A stretch of 14,076 nucleotides of DNA from Clostridia bacterium (GTDB lineage Bacteria; Bacillota; Clostridia; Oscillospirales; CAG-272): the NCBI GenBank assembly GCA_017960705.1, contig JAGCYR010000006.1, forward strand, positions 1 through 14,076. The letters are read 5' to 3'. The number at the start of each line of letters is the position of its first letter. The first letter of the stretch is position 1. Of this stretch, positions 7,401 to 12,540 are shown one piece after another. A program made the translations under genes and the position numbers. The notes under the pieces are model-generated. The model had not been told where the DNA came from. It did not search any database and saw only the letters and a program-made list of their open reading frames with translations.

Positions 7401-7981
7401 CCGTGCAGGTGATCGGCGACGAGGCGTTCTCCCGCTGCATCGACCTGAACGTCCTGACGCTCGGAAACGGCGTGGTCAGGATCGGCAAGAGCGCCTTCTA
7501 CCGCACCGCGATCGAAACGCTGACCATCCCCGACACGATCGAGGAGATCGGCAAGTTCGCCGTCCTGTCCTGCACCGCTCTCCGTACCGTCTACGTTCCG
7601 TCGCACGTCGCGACCGCCTTCTCGCATACCGACCTTGACGTGATCACCCACGACGTTCTGAGCCGTTCGACCGCCGACCGCGACCAACTCGCCGCGATCC
7701 GCGCCGCGGCGGGGCAGACGGCGGGCGCCGCTCCCTCGCAGGATACCGCGAGCGACGAAGCGCGGATCGCCGACTACGAGATCGAGCGCCGAGAGAGAGA
7801 GGACGCCGAACGCCGCCGCGACATCGAACGCGAAGCGCTGCTCCGCGAACTGCAGAACCAGAACGAGACGCTCCGCAACAACTCCGGCGTACGGCTTCTG
7901 GTCTCTTCCAAAGCAAGAGCGCTGCACAAAGCCGCCCGCGACCGGATCGTCGAGATCGAACGCGCCCTGAAGAATATGTGA
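4475..7981 (+). CDS. Large BspA-type leucine-rich repeat (LRR_5) protein, no visible secretion signal
   Basis: A 1168-residue protein of unknown role. Residues 1-150 form a polar globular N-terminal region I do not recognise. Residues 159-287 are a low-complexity Glu/Ala/Pro linker rich in EEPAAEEP-like runs. Residues 295-1060 hold BspA-type leucine-rich repeats (consensus like VTEIGPSAFRS, LPDSVELIGMNAF), arranged as four cassettes beginning near 295, 570, 727 and 920. Each cassette starts with a strand-rich segment ending in a Y/F-R-x-x-PV-x-x-(I/V)G-type motif (such as EYRGKPVIAVG, SYRGLPVKRVG, EFRDLPVTAIG). Residues 1097-1136 are a charged coiled coil (EIERREREDAERRR), then a basic helix to the end. 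No signal peptide, membrane helix or LPXTG is visible, unlike most BspA surface proteins. Start chosen by AAGGAGG at 4462. Strong own promoter; thioredoxin follows. Confidence 0.9.
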   Translation: MAEWRPASGTEFAPALAKRLNTFFDRLAECYPDRTVIHFNRDHKKLAERGTELRRLAGYGEDNEKFFSDFGFTYINALKQKTDSHGTYEELIERLKAAFPDGIVCLYQAASFRDDLSYFARKKMRTAKQILRNAGVLRDKRPDEVIRPEDDTEDFDVPIEKPTAPAKAEKPTEKPVETVVEEPIAVAEEPVAEEPAAEAAPAEPIAETVAETAVEEASAEEPAAEEPAAETVEEETVKEEPEEEEKPVAAAPAAAEPVVREDGTIPSLDEESDEATPYAESSIYGDDMRYAHVGDFEFELTSDGKGYSLTYYMGASRTVTVPSVCNGLPVTEIGPSAFRSINNVAVLQIERLILPKKLKAIRCVFRDSPRIRKVVFPDTLEYVEPDAFIYTDWGMDDGKEMTVEGEGLLLRVHPHPDDNGVLRIPDGVRNVCCSFPADEMERVKTVILPDSVELIGMNAFRGCDRIEMVRMGNRVTSIGAGAFYGDLSLSTISLPESLKYIGDFAFYNCRSLPDILIPDSVEGVGQNLFVTMRSDFMISIPEHLSEAFRECKYATHVRKPGEEGDLFASCRLRFDYLTDEDAYRLGACILDAPTVKIPDEYRGKPVIAVGTNAFRGLSQLETVVLPDTVTRLHSCSFHDCPNLSQIEMPGVERIDSFAFDHLPALETLAVPVTCFSVGYGGIVRGCENLRKIYMHEGRSSLKKTLESRLPGNEIELVTVPREAGTNEVYRKLRDGSGYEVLLGFPVADAISVPASYRGLPVKRVGPYAYADGYTVNDIVLPEMLEEIGDSAFRYVNGPISVTIPDSVSKIEAYAFAAGTVAEVKFGSGLREIGEHAFDRCRLVSLILPEGVIDVAPNAFDDNRYLSVILAPTALVPTMRPSRFEKTEKGFESVPMAVRVFSVTDISEEKKEEVLKNAHFEMVENADGRSFTVRAVIRGALTDVEVPAEFRDLPVTAIGDRAFYDCRGLTSVVLPDTVQVIGDEAFSRCIDLNVLTLGNGVVRIGKSAFYRTAIETLTIPDTIEEIGKFAVLSCTALRTVYVPSHVATAFSHTDLDVITHDVLSRSTADRDQLAAIRAAAGQTAGAAPSQDTASDEARIADYEIERREREDAERRRDIEREALLRELQNQNETLRNNSGVRLLVSSKARALHKAARDRIVEIERALKNM

Positions 7982-8040
7982 TCCCCGGATAACCACCGTT
8001 TGAACGGGGTATCCTACTGCAAAAAAAGGAGACGAAAACC

Positions 8041-8355
8041 GTGAAAGAACTGAACGAACAAACCTTTGACCAAGCGATCTCCGCGTCGCCCTTCGTCGTG
8101 GTCGATTTCTTTGCGACCTGGTGCGGACCCTGCAAGATGCTCGCCCCGATCCTCGACGGGATCGAAGGGGAGACCCCCGACGTCGCGTTCTATCGCGTCG
8201 ACGTGGATCAGGCGCCCGATCTCGCCCGCCGCTTCGGCATTATGTCCATCCCGACCCTGATCTTCTTCCGCGACGGAAACGAGTTTGCGAAAACCGTCGG
8301 GGTCCTCCGCAAGCCCGATTTGCTCGCCAAACTCACCGAACTCAAAACGCGCTGA
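8041..8355 (+). CDS. trxA: Thioredoxin
   Basis: A 104-residue single-domain thioredoxin, near the usual family length, that reduces protein disulfides in the cytoplasm. The active site ATWCGPCKM has W27-C-G-P-C31, and the cis-proline is in SIPT (P71). No signal peptide. The start is GTG at 8041, supported by AAGGAG at 8026-8031 with a nine-base spacer. It begins 59 bases after the LRR gene with no clear promoter or T-run terminator between, only a small CCCCG/CGGGG stem at 7983-8009, so it may be co-transcribed with the LRR gene. Ends in a strong terminator shared with mntP. Confidence 0.96.
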   Translation: MKELNEQTFDQAISASPFVVVDFFATWCGPCKMLAPILDGIEGETPDVAFYRVDVDQAPDLARRFGIMSIPTLIFFRDGNEFAKTVGVLRKPDLLAKLTELKTR

Positions 8356-8368
8356 CCACACAAAAAAA

Positions 8369-8399
8369 CGCGGCGGATCGCTCCGCCGCGTTTTTTTTT
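8369..8399. terminator. Bidirectional terminator between trxA and mntP
   Basis: A nine-bp GC stem CGCGGCGGA (8369-8377) / TCCGCCGCG (8382-8390) with TCGC loop, flanked by seven A and nine T, so it works in both directions. The mntP stop codon (8398-8400) overlaps the edge of the T-run. Confidence 0.95.
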
Positions 8400-8988
8400 A
8401 TTTGAGGAATCCTTCGATCAGTATTTTCACCCCGATCAGCACCAGCAGGACGCCGCCGACAAGTTCCGCTTTGTTTTTGGACCTCGCGCCGAAAAGCGAG
8501 CCGATCTTCAGTCCCGCGCCCGAGAGCAGGGCGGTGGTCGCGCCGATAAGCCACGCGGCGTTCGCGATATTCACGTTGCCCATCACCCCGAACGAGATCC
8601 CGACGGCGAAGGCGTCGACGCTGGTCGCGACGGCGAGAAGAAAAAGCGAGACCGCGCCGCTTTTTTCGACCGTTGCGGTTTTGGCAGCGCCGGGTTCGGA
8701 GGACGCTTCGGGGGCGCGCGAGAGCCCCTCGCGGATCATATTAAACCCGATCAGGGCAAGGATCAGGCAGGCGAAGATGTGATCGACGCCGTCGATGCGC
8801 CGTCCGAACTCAAGTCCGAGTAGATAACCGAGCACCGGCATCAGCGCCTGGAACCCGCCGAACCAGAGCGCGACCGCAAGATACTGTTTCACGGTCGGTT
8901 TCGACGTCGCCAGCCCGCGACAGACCGACACGGCGAACGCGTCCATTGAAAGACCGATCCCGATCAACCAAATCTCAAAGAATTGCAT
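8398..8988 (-). CDS. mntP: Manganese efflux pump MntP
   Basis: A 196-residue, six-helix membrane protein that exports Mn2+. It has the two-fold internal repeat of the family with conserved acidic motifs: SMDAFAVSVCRG (D16, helix 1) and TSVDAFAVGISFG (D125, helix 4), plus GFNMIREG in the middle. Helices cluster at about 3-25, 37-58, 68-90, 112-134, 140-160 and 168-190, with a polar loop at 95-112. I chose the ATG at 8988, with GGGAGA six bases upstream; an in-frame ATG at 9030 would place the RBS and hairpin inside the protein. Its leader holds a four-hairpin array and no recognisable yybP-ykoY riboswitch. Divergent from the GNAT gene. Confidence 0.93.
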   Translation of the reverse strand: MQFFEIWLIGIGLSMDAFAVSVCRGLATSKPTVKQYLAVALWFGGFQALMPVLGYLLGLEFGRRIDGVDHIFACLILALIGFNMIREGLSRAPEASSEPGAAKTATVEKSGAVSLFLLAVATSVDAFAVGISFGVMGNVNIANAAWLIGATTALLSGAGLKIGSLFGARSKNKAELVGGVLLVLIGVKILIEGFLK

Positions 8989-9004
8989 ACCCGTTCTCCC
9001 GTCC

Positions 9005-9100
9005 ACGCCGCGCTTCGCGCGGCACATCACTTTTGCCGTCTGCGGACGGCAAATACATCATTGCGAAGCAACATCACGTTGCGTCTTGACGCAAATCACC
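9005..9100 (-). repeat. Array of four hairpins with GTGATGT linkers in the mntP leader
   Basis: Four perfect stems follow one another: GCCGCGC/GCGCGGC (9007-9023, loop TTC), TTTGCCGTC/GACGGCAAA (9032-9053, loop TGCG), TTGC/GCAA (9061-9071, loop GAA) and TTGCGTC/GACGCAA (9079-9094, loop TT). They are separated by near-identical linkers reading ACATCAC on plus and GTGATGT on minus (9024-9030, 9054-9060, 9072-9077, 9095-9099). Stem sequences differ while linkers are conserved, so this is not simple tandem duplication. It lies between the candidate mntP -10 and ribosome binding site. Confidence 0.85.
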
Positions 9101-9136
9101 GCGCGCCCGCCTTTCCCCCGTCGGGGCTTTTTTACG

Positions 9137-9142
9137 ATTCTA
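9137..9142 (-). promoter_or_regulatory. Weak candidate -10 of mntP
   Basis: TAGAAT on the minus strand (9137-9142), preceded by GTGG. No good -35 hexamer is seen at 16-18 bases upstream, where the sequence is a GC-alternating tract (CGCGCGCG, 9148-9159). If used, the leader is about 140 nt and contains the whole hairpin array. Confidence 0.35.
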
Positions 9143-9199
9143 CCACGCGGCGCGCGCGCAATCGCGCGAAAAAGGGAGGGCGGGAGAATCCGAATCCGG

Positions 9200-9228
9200 T
9201 TGACAAATCGGGGTATTTGTGCTATCCT
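9200..9228 (+). promoter_or_regulatory. Promoter of the GNAT acetyltransferase gene
   Basis: Perfect TTGACA (9200-9205), 17-base spacer, TATCCT (9223-9228). The ribosome binding site AAGGAG (9246-9251) lies seven bases before the ATG at 9259. Confidence 0.8.
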
Positions 9229-9258
9229 GTAAAATGAGACCGAAAAAGGAGAAAAACC

Positions 9259-9747
9259 ATGCCGACAGCCGAAAACCCCACCGTCCGACCCGCGGAGGAG
9301 CGGGACCTTCCCCGCGTGGGCGAACTGCTCCTGCAGGTAAACGAGGTGCACCACACGATCCGCCCCGACCTGTTCAGAACGAATTCCCGCAAGTATACCG
9401 ACGACGAGCTGAGAGCCATCTTCCGCGACCCGGCGACCCCCGTTTTCGTCTACGAAGCGGGCGGGGAAGTCCTCGGCTACGCGTTCTGTATGCTGCAGAC
9501 GCGTCGCGGAAATAACCTCGTCGACGGCAAAACGCTCTACCTCGACGATCTCTGCGTCGACGAGGCGGCGCGCGGGCGCGGGATCGGCACGGCGCTCTAC
9601 CGCTTCGTCCTCGATTACGCGAAAAAGATCGGCTGCTACAACGTCACCCTGAACGTCTGGGAGGGCAACGACGCAGCCCTCGCCTTCTACCGCAAATGCG
9701 GGATGAAGGTGCAGAAAACCGGGATGGAACGGATCCTTGAACAATAA
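9259..9747 (+). CDS. GNAT family N-acetyltransferase
   Basis: A 162-residue single-domain acetyltransferase that transfers acetyl from acetyl-CoA to an amine of unknown substrate. It shows the standard order: N-terminal TVRPAEERDLPRV, central strand GYAFCML, motif A LYLDDLCVDEAARGRGIG (residues 93-110, with the CoA-pyrophosphate-binding RGRGIG at 105-110), and motif B LNVWEGNDAALAFYRKCGM (131-149). It has its own promoter and terminator, so it is a single-gene unit, divergent from mntP and convergent with the ZIP gene. Its proximity to metal transporters does not indicate function. Confidence 0.93.
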   Translation: MPTAENPTVRPAEERDLPRVGELLLQVNEVHHTIRPDLFRTNSRKYTDDELRAIFRDPATPVFVYEAGGEVLGYAFCMLQTRRGNNLVDGKTLYLDDLCVDEAARGRGIGTALYRFVLDYAKKIGCYNVTLNVWEGNDAALAFYRKCGMKVQKTGMERILEQ

Positions 9748-9748
9748 A

Positions 9749-9777
9749 ACTCTCCCGCGATCGCGGGAGAGTTTTTT
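9749..9777. terminator. Bidirectional terminator between GNAT and ZIP genes
   Basis: A perfect 24-base palindrome, arms ACTCTCCCGCGA (9749-9760) and TCGCGGGAGAGT (9761-9772), followed by six T on plus and preceded by AAAA on plus for minus-strand use. It separates two convergent genes. Confidence 0.92.
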
Positions 9778-10555
9778 ATGAGAGCGCGACGTCGAGGATC
9801 ATCATCAGGGTAAAACCGACCGAACAGAACAGCACGCCGAGATCCGAGTGCTCGCCCGCCGACGCCTCGGGGATCAGTTCTTCGACCACGACGTAGATCA
9901 TCGCCCCCGCGGCGAACGCGAGCAGATAGGGCATCGCGGGGACGAACGCCTCCGCCGTAAGGACGGTGAGAAACCCGAAGATCGGCTCGACCACGCCCGA
10001 GAGCACGCCGGAACCAAACGAGCGCCCCCGCCCCCTTCCCGCGGCGCGGAGGGGAAGCGAGACGATCGCCCCCTCGGGGAAGTTCTGGATCGCGATGCCG
10101 AGCGCGAGTGCGAACGCGCCGCCCGCCGTGATCTCGGGGGAGCCCGCAAGCAGACCCGCGTACACCACCCCGACCGCCATCCCCTCCGGGATATTGTGGA
10201 GCGTGACGGCAAGCACGGTCATGGTCACGCGGGTCAGGCGGCTGTGCGGTCCCTCCGCGTGGCTCGCCCCGGCGTGCAGATGAGGGATCACCCGATCGAG
10301 CAGGAGCAGGAACAGGATCCCGCCCCAGAATCCGACGGCGGCGGGAAAGAACGCGAAATGACCGTACCCATCCGCCTGTTCGATCGCGGGCAGCAGCAAA
10401 CTCCAGACCGAGGCGGCGACCATCACCCCCGCGGCGAATCCGGTCAGGGCGCGGGAGAGCCCCTTTGAGAGCGACCCCGAAAGAAAGAATACGCACGCGG
10501 CGCCGAGCGACGTGCCGAGAAACGGGAGCAGGAGCCCCGGTAGCGTTTGGACCAT
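9776..10555 (-). CDS. ZIP family divalent metal transporter (ZupT/GufA-like)
   Basis: A 259-residue membrane protein with eight predicted helices that imports zinc or other divalent cations. The helix 4 and 5 metal-site motifs are HNIPEG (residues 120-125) and QNFPEG (157-162); in the second, asparagine and glutamate are kept. A His-rich cytoplasmic loop HLHAGASHAEGPH (92-104) precedes helix 4, and EELIPE (225-230) lies in a late helix as in GufA-type members. The start ATG at 10555 gives the expected N-terminal helix, but the nearest purine-rich SD-like sequence (AAGGAAAGG) sits about 13 bases away, farther than usual, so translation may be weak. No good promoter is visible upstream. Metal specificity is not determinable. 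Confidence 0.93.
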   Translation of the reverse strand: MVQTLPGLLLPFLGTSLGAACVFFLSGSLSKGLSRALTGFAAGVMVAASVWSLLLPAIEQADGYGHFAFFPAAVGFWGGILFLLLLDRVIPHLHAGASHAEGPHSRLTRVTMTVLAVTLHNIPEGMAVGVVYAGLLAGSPEITAGGAFALALGIAIQNFPEGAIVSLPLRAAGRGRGRSFGSGVLSGVVEPIFGFLTVLTAEAFVPAMPYLLAFAAGAMIYVVVEELIPEASAGEHSDLGVLFCSVGFTLMMILDVALS

Positions 10556-10660
10556 TGTTTTTCGATTGCCTTTCCTTTTTCATTCCGTCATTTTCAGGAT
10601 ATGAAAGGGAAGTCGATCGCGCGACTGCGAACGAAGAAAACCGTCTTCCGTCGCGTACCA

Positions 10661-10684
10661 AGTCTTCCCCTTGAGGGGAAGACT
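10661..10684. repeat. Perfect hairpin AGTCTTCCCC-TTGA-GGGGAAGACT
   Basis: A ten-bp perfect stem with TTGA loop, followed by ACGGGGGAGG. No T-run adjoins either side, so it is not a simple terminator. The layout (C-rich arm, TTG loop, G-rich arm, then GGAGG) resembles the DUF559-bounding repeat, suggesting a related palindromic repeat family. Confidence 0.5.
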
Positions 10685-10749
10685 ACGGGGGAGGCGCAGT
10701 CTTCGATCCAATATGGGGAAGGGAGGCGACCCTTGTCGCTCGAAAACAG

Positions 10750-10776
10750 AAAAAAGACCACGGGCGAACCGTAGTC
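10750..10776 (-). terminator. Terminator of the duplicated-domain lipoprotein gene
   Basis: The stem GACCACGG (10756-10763) / CCGTAGTC (10769-10776) has one mismatch and a GCGAA loop. On the minus strand it is followed by six T (10750-10755) and lies 30 nt after the lipoprotein stop. Confidence 0.7.
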
Positions 10777-10806
10777 CTTTTGTGTTATAAGCGGTTTTTC
10801 GTTCCG

Positions 10807-11622
10807 TTATTCCTTGACTTTCGCCGTTACCGTGACGGTGAGATCCCCGGCGATCTTGGTGATGCGGTAGGCGTTCTCGGCGCCGGTGTCGTCGGGACCC
10901 TTCAGGTTCTTGTAGGATCCCTCGATCGAGATCTCGTCGAGCTCGTATCCCTCGGCAAAGGTGAGCACGAAGTTTACCTGCCCGTCGGTCTTGGTCGCCG
11001 TCCCGGTCGCGCCGTCTCTTGACGCGGCGGCGTTCGTTTCGGTACCGCCGCTCGTGAGATCCTGCGTCGGGTAGACCGTGACCGTCACGAACTCGTCGGG
11101 CACAAAGGTCACGGCGAAGCCGTTTGCGCTGTCGTCCTCGGCGGAACCGACGGGGCGCGAGGTCACGCGGATCGTCAGGTCGCCCGCGATTTTGGTGACG
11201 CGGTAGCCGTTTTCGACCCCCGTATCGCCCGAACCTTTCAGCTTATTGTACTCGCCCGTGATCGTCAGTTCGTCGAGCTCGTAGCCCTCGGTAAAGACCA
11301 GAACAAAGTTGATCTGCCCGTCGGTTTGGGTCGGGGTCCCGGTGTCGGCTTCGCGCGAAACGGCGCCATCTGCGGAACTGCCCTCGCCCGTCATATCCTG
11401 CGTCTCGTACACCTTGACCGAAACGTACTCGTCGCAGACAAACGCGATCACGTACCCTTCGGGCTCCGCGGTGGTTTCGACAGCCGTCGTTTCAGCCGCC
11501 GCGGTCGTGCTTGCCGCGGTCGTGGTCGCTTCTGTTGCGTTGGCGTCGCTCTTCTCCACGGTACAGGCGGCAAACGAGCCGATGATCACCAGCGCCAGCA
11601 AAATAATCAGTATCTTTTTCAT
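10807..11622 (-). CDS. Secreted lipoprotein with two tandem copies of an ~100-residue domain
   Basis: A 271-residue surface lipoprotein of unknown function. Residues 3-19 are a hydrophobic signal ending at GSFAAC with lipid-modified C20, followed by a Thr/Ala/Glu linker (25-55). Residues 57-155 and 168-268 are clearly homologous domains: VSVKVYETQDMT versus VTVTVYPTQDLT, TDGQINFVLVFTEGYELDEL versus TDGQVNFVLTFAEGYELDEI, then KLKGSGDTGVENGYRVTKIAGDLT versus NLKGPDDTGAENAYRITKIAGDLT. The alternation of strands suggests beta-sandwich domains; I recall similar repeats attached to carbohydrate-binding-type surface proteins of Clostridia, unverified. Start chosen at 11622 because AAGGAGGG lies seven bases upstream; an in-frame ATG at 11679 would disrupt the signal peptide. 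Single gene with its own promoter and terminator. Confidence 0.85.
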   Translation of the reverse strand: MKKILIILLALVIIGSFAACTVEKSDANATEATTTAASTTAAAETTAVETTAEPEGYVIAFVCDEYVSVKVYETQDMTGEGSSADGAVSREADTGTPTQTDGQINFVLVFTEGYELDELTITGEYNKLKGSGDTGVENGYRVTKIAGDLTIRVTSRPVGSAEDDSANGFAVTFVPDEFVTVTVYPTQDLTSGGTETNAAASRDGATGTATKTDGQVNFVLTFAEGYELDEISIEGSYKNLKGPDDTGAENAYRITKIAGDLTVTVTAKVKE

Positions 11623-11726
11623 TTCGGGTCCCTCCTTGTACGGTCGGTTTTTTCGACGACTCCGGAAAGGGGGGATCAAAGACGTCGTCCCTCGCTGCAG
11701 CCCCGCCCTTTCCTTTGTCTGGCGCC

Positions 11727-11753
11727 ATTATAGCCCCCGAAACTGAAAGACAA
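11727..11753 (-). promoter_or_regulatory. Candidate promoter of the lipoprotein gene
   Basis: Perfect TATAAT on the minus strand (11727-11732) with TTGTCT (11748-11753) 15 bases upstream, slightly short spacing. It is about 105 bases from the ATG, leaving a leader of about 95 nt in which I see no riboswitch. The stretch 11752-11780 is an A-rich tract (GAAAAAACGAAAAAAACG) that may act as an UP-like element. Confidence 0.55.
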
Positions 11754-11775
11754 CTGAAAAAACGAAAAAAACGAA

Positions 11776-11804
11776 AAAAGTTCCCGCTCGGGGCTCCGAG
11801 CGGG
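11776..11804 (-). terminator. Terminator of the HAD phosphatase transcript
   Basis: Nine-bp stem CCCGCTCGG (11783-11791) / CCGAGCGGG (11796-11804), loop GGCT. On the minus strand it is followed by AACTTTTTTCG. It sits nine bases past the HAD stop codon (11813-11815). Confidence 0.88.
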
Positions 11805-11812
11805 CGTTTTAT

Positions 11813-12526
11813 TCAACTGCGGCGTTCGATCTCGCGCAAGAGTTCCGGGAAGCTTCCCCGCGGGTAGCGCGTGATATCCTTATCCTTTCGATTGATCAGG
11901 CAATCGGTCAGAAGAAAGACCGGGATCCCGACGCTCTCCGCCGCGTAGGCGTCTTCTTCGGCGTCGTTGCCGACCATCAGGCACTCGGCGGGATCGAGCT
12001 TCATCTGCGAGAGGATCGCGGCGTAATAGGCGGGATTGGGCTTGGAAAACGAGAAGTTCTCGTAGGAGGTATAGAGCGAAAAGGCGGTCGGATCCACCCC
12101 CGCCCATTTTAAGCGCGTTTCCTGCGCGAAGCGGGGAAAGACGGGGTTTGACGCAAGGATCAGCGAAAACCCCCTCTTTTTGAGCTCCCGAACGGACTCT
12201 CCCGCCGCGGGGTTGAAACCGCAAAAGACCCGCGCGCGGTCGAATTCGGTGCGGTAGAAATTCTCAAGATGGGTCAGATCCGATTCCGCGTCGCGGTCGG
12301 GATAGAGCCGTGCGAACACCTCGCGGAATACGGCTTCGTTGGTCTTTTTCCCGTCGTTTGCGACCATCGCGGCGACCCCCTGCCAGAGCGCGCGGACGAG
12401 CTCCTGCCCGTCGAAGCCGAGGGGCGCCATGGCCTTGGTCAGAAGCCCGAAATAGCCGGAGAGGAATCGCGGTTCCTCCATCGGGAGCAGCGTCCCGTCC
12501 AGGTCGAAGAGAATGGTTTTCAGCAA
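11813..12526 (-). CDS. HAD superfamily hydrolase (phosphatase, subfamily IA-like)
   Basis: A 237-residue haloacid-dehalogenase-type phosphatase of unknown substrate. All four catalytic motifs are visible: FDLDGTLLP with nucleophile D8 and D10, ILASNPVFP (motif II serine), FSFSKPNPAYY (motif III lysine), and MVGNDAEEDAYAAESVGIP (motif IV). A helical cap lies between motifs I and II, as in subfamily I. The best start is TTG at 12526 (TTGCTGAAAACC), because GGGGGAT lies just upstream and it places motif I at the usual distance from the N-terminus; no nearby ATG exists, and the long upstream extension lies inside the neighbouring gene. It starts 14 nt after the spermidine-synthase-like gene, so the two are co-transcribed. 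Confidence 0.88.
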   Translation of the reverse strand: MLKTILFDLDGTLLPMEEPRFLSGYFGLLTKAMAPLGFDGQELVRALWQGVAAMVANDGKKTNEAVFREVFARLYPDRDAESDLTHLENFYRTEFDRARVFCGFNPAAGESVRELKKRGFSLILASNPVFPRFAQETRLKWAGVDPTAFSLYTSYENFSFSKPNPAYYAAILSQMKLDPAECLMVGNDAEEDAYAAESVGIPVFLLTDCLINRKDKDITRYPRGSFPELLREIERRS

Positions 12527-12540
12527 AGGTCGATCCCCCG

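Larger units (their letters stand above)
10556..10806. other. Intergenic region with palindrome, no gene
   Basis: The 250 bases between the ZIP start and the lipoprotein stop contain a perfect ten-bp hairpin (10661-10684), several GTCTTC/GAAGAC-type motifs, a GGGGGAGG tract and the lipoprotein terminator. Short open frames here have no ribosome binding site or recognisable product. Confidence 0.5.

Noticed and set aside
4706..7996. Very long open frame on the minus strand opposite the LRR gene
   Set aside because: It is a shadow of GC-rich codon usage and repeats: Asp/Gly/Val/Arg-rich, no recognisable domain, and antisense to a gene with promoter, ribosome binding site and clear repeats.
7983..8009. 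Terminator between the LRR gene and thioredoxin
   Set aside because: Only a small CCCCG/CGGGG stem with a long loop and no T-run follows, so termination is not supported.
8989..9030. Extended MntP start at 9030
   Set aside because: The extension is polar and would include the ribosome binding site and a hairpin of the array; the family starts with the membrane helix at 8988.
9005..9100. CRISPR array
   Set aside because: The conserved linkers are only 5-7 bases and the intervening units are palindromes, not unique spacers; no cas genes are present.
9116..9133. Plus-strand terminator CCCC-GTC-GGGG plus T-run upstream of the GNAT gene
   Set aside because: Very short stem with no plus-strand gene before it; more likely part of the mntP leader start.
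10807..11622. Lipoprotein as a flavinylation target of ApbE
   Set aside because: It lacks the S/T-GA-T/S motif of FMN-binding domains; the closest match DGATG has the wrong first residue, and the gene is distant from apbE.
11623..11679. Extended lipoprotein start at 11679
   Set aside because: It would put a basic stretch ahead of the signal peptide, while AAGGAGGG fits the ATG at 11622 exactly.
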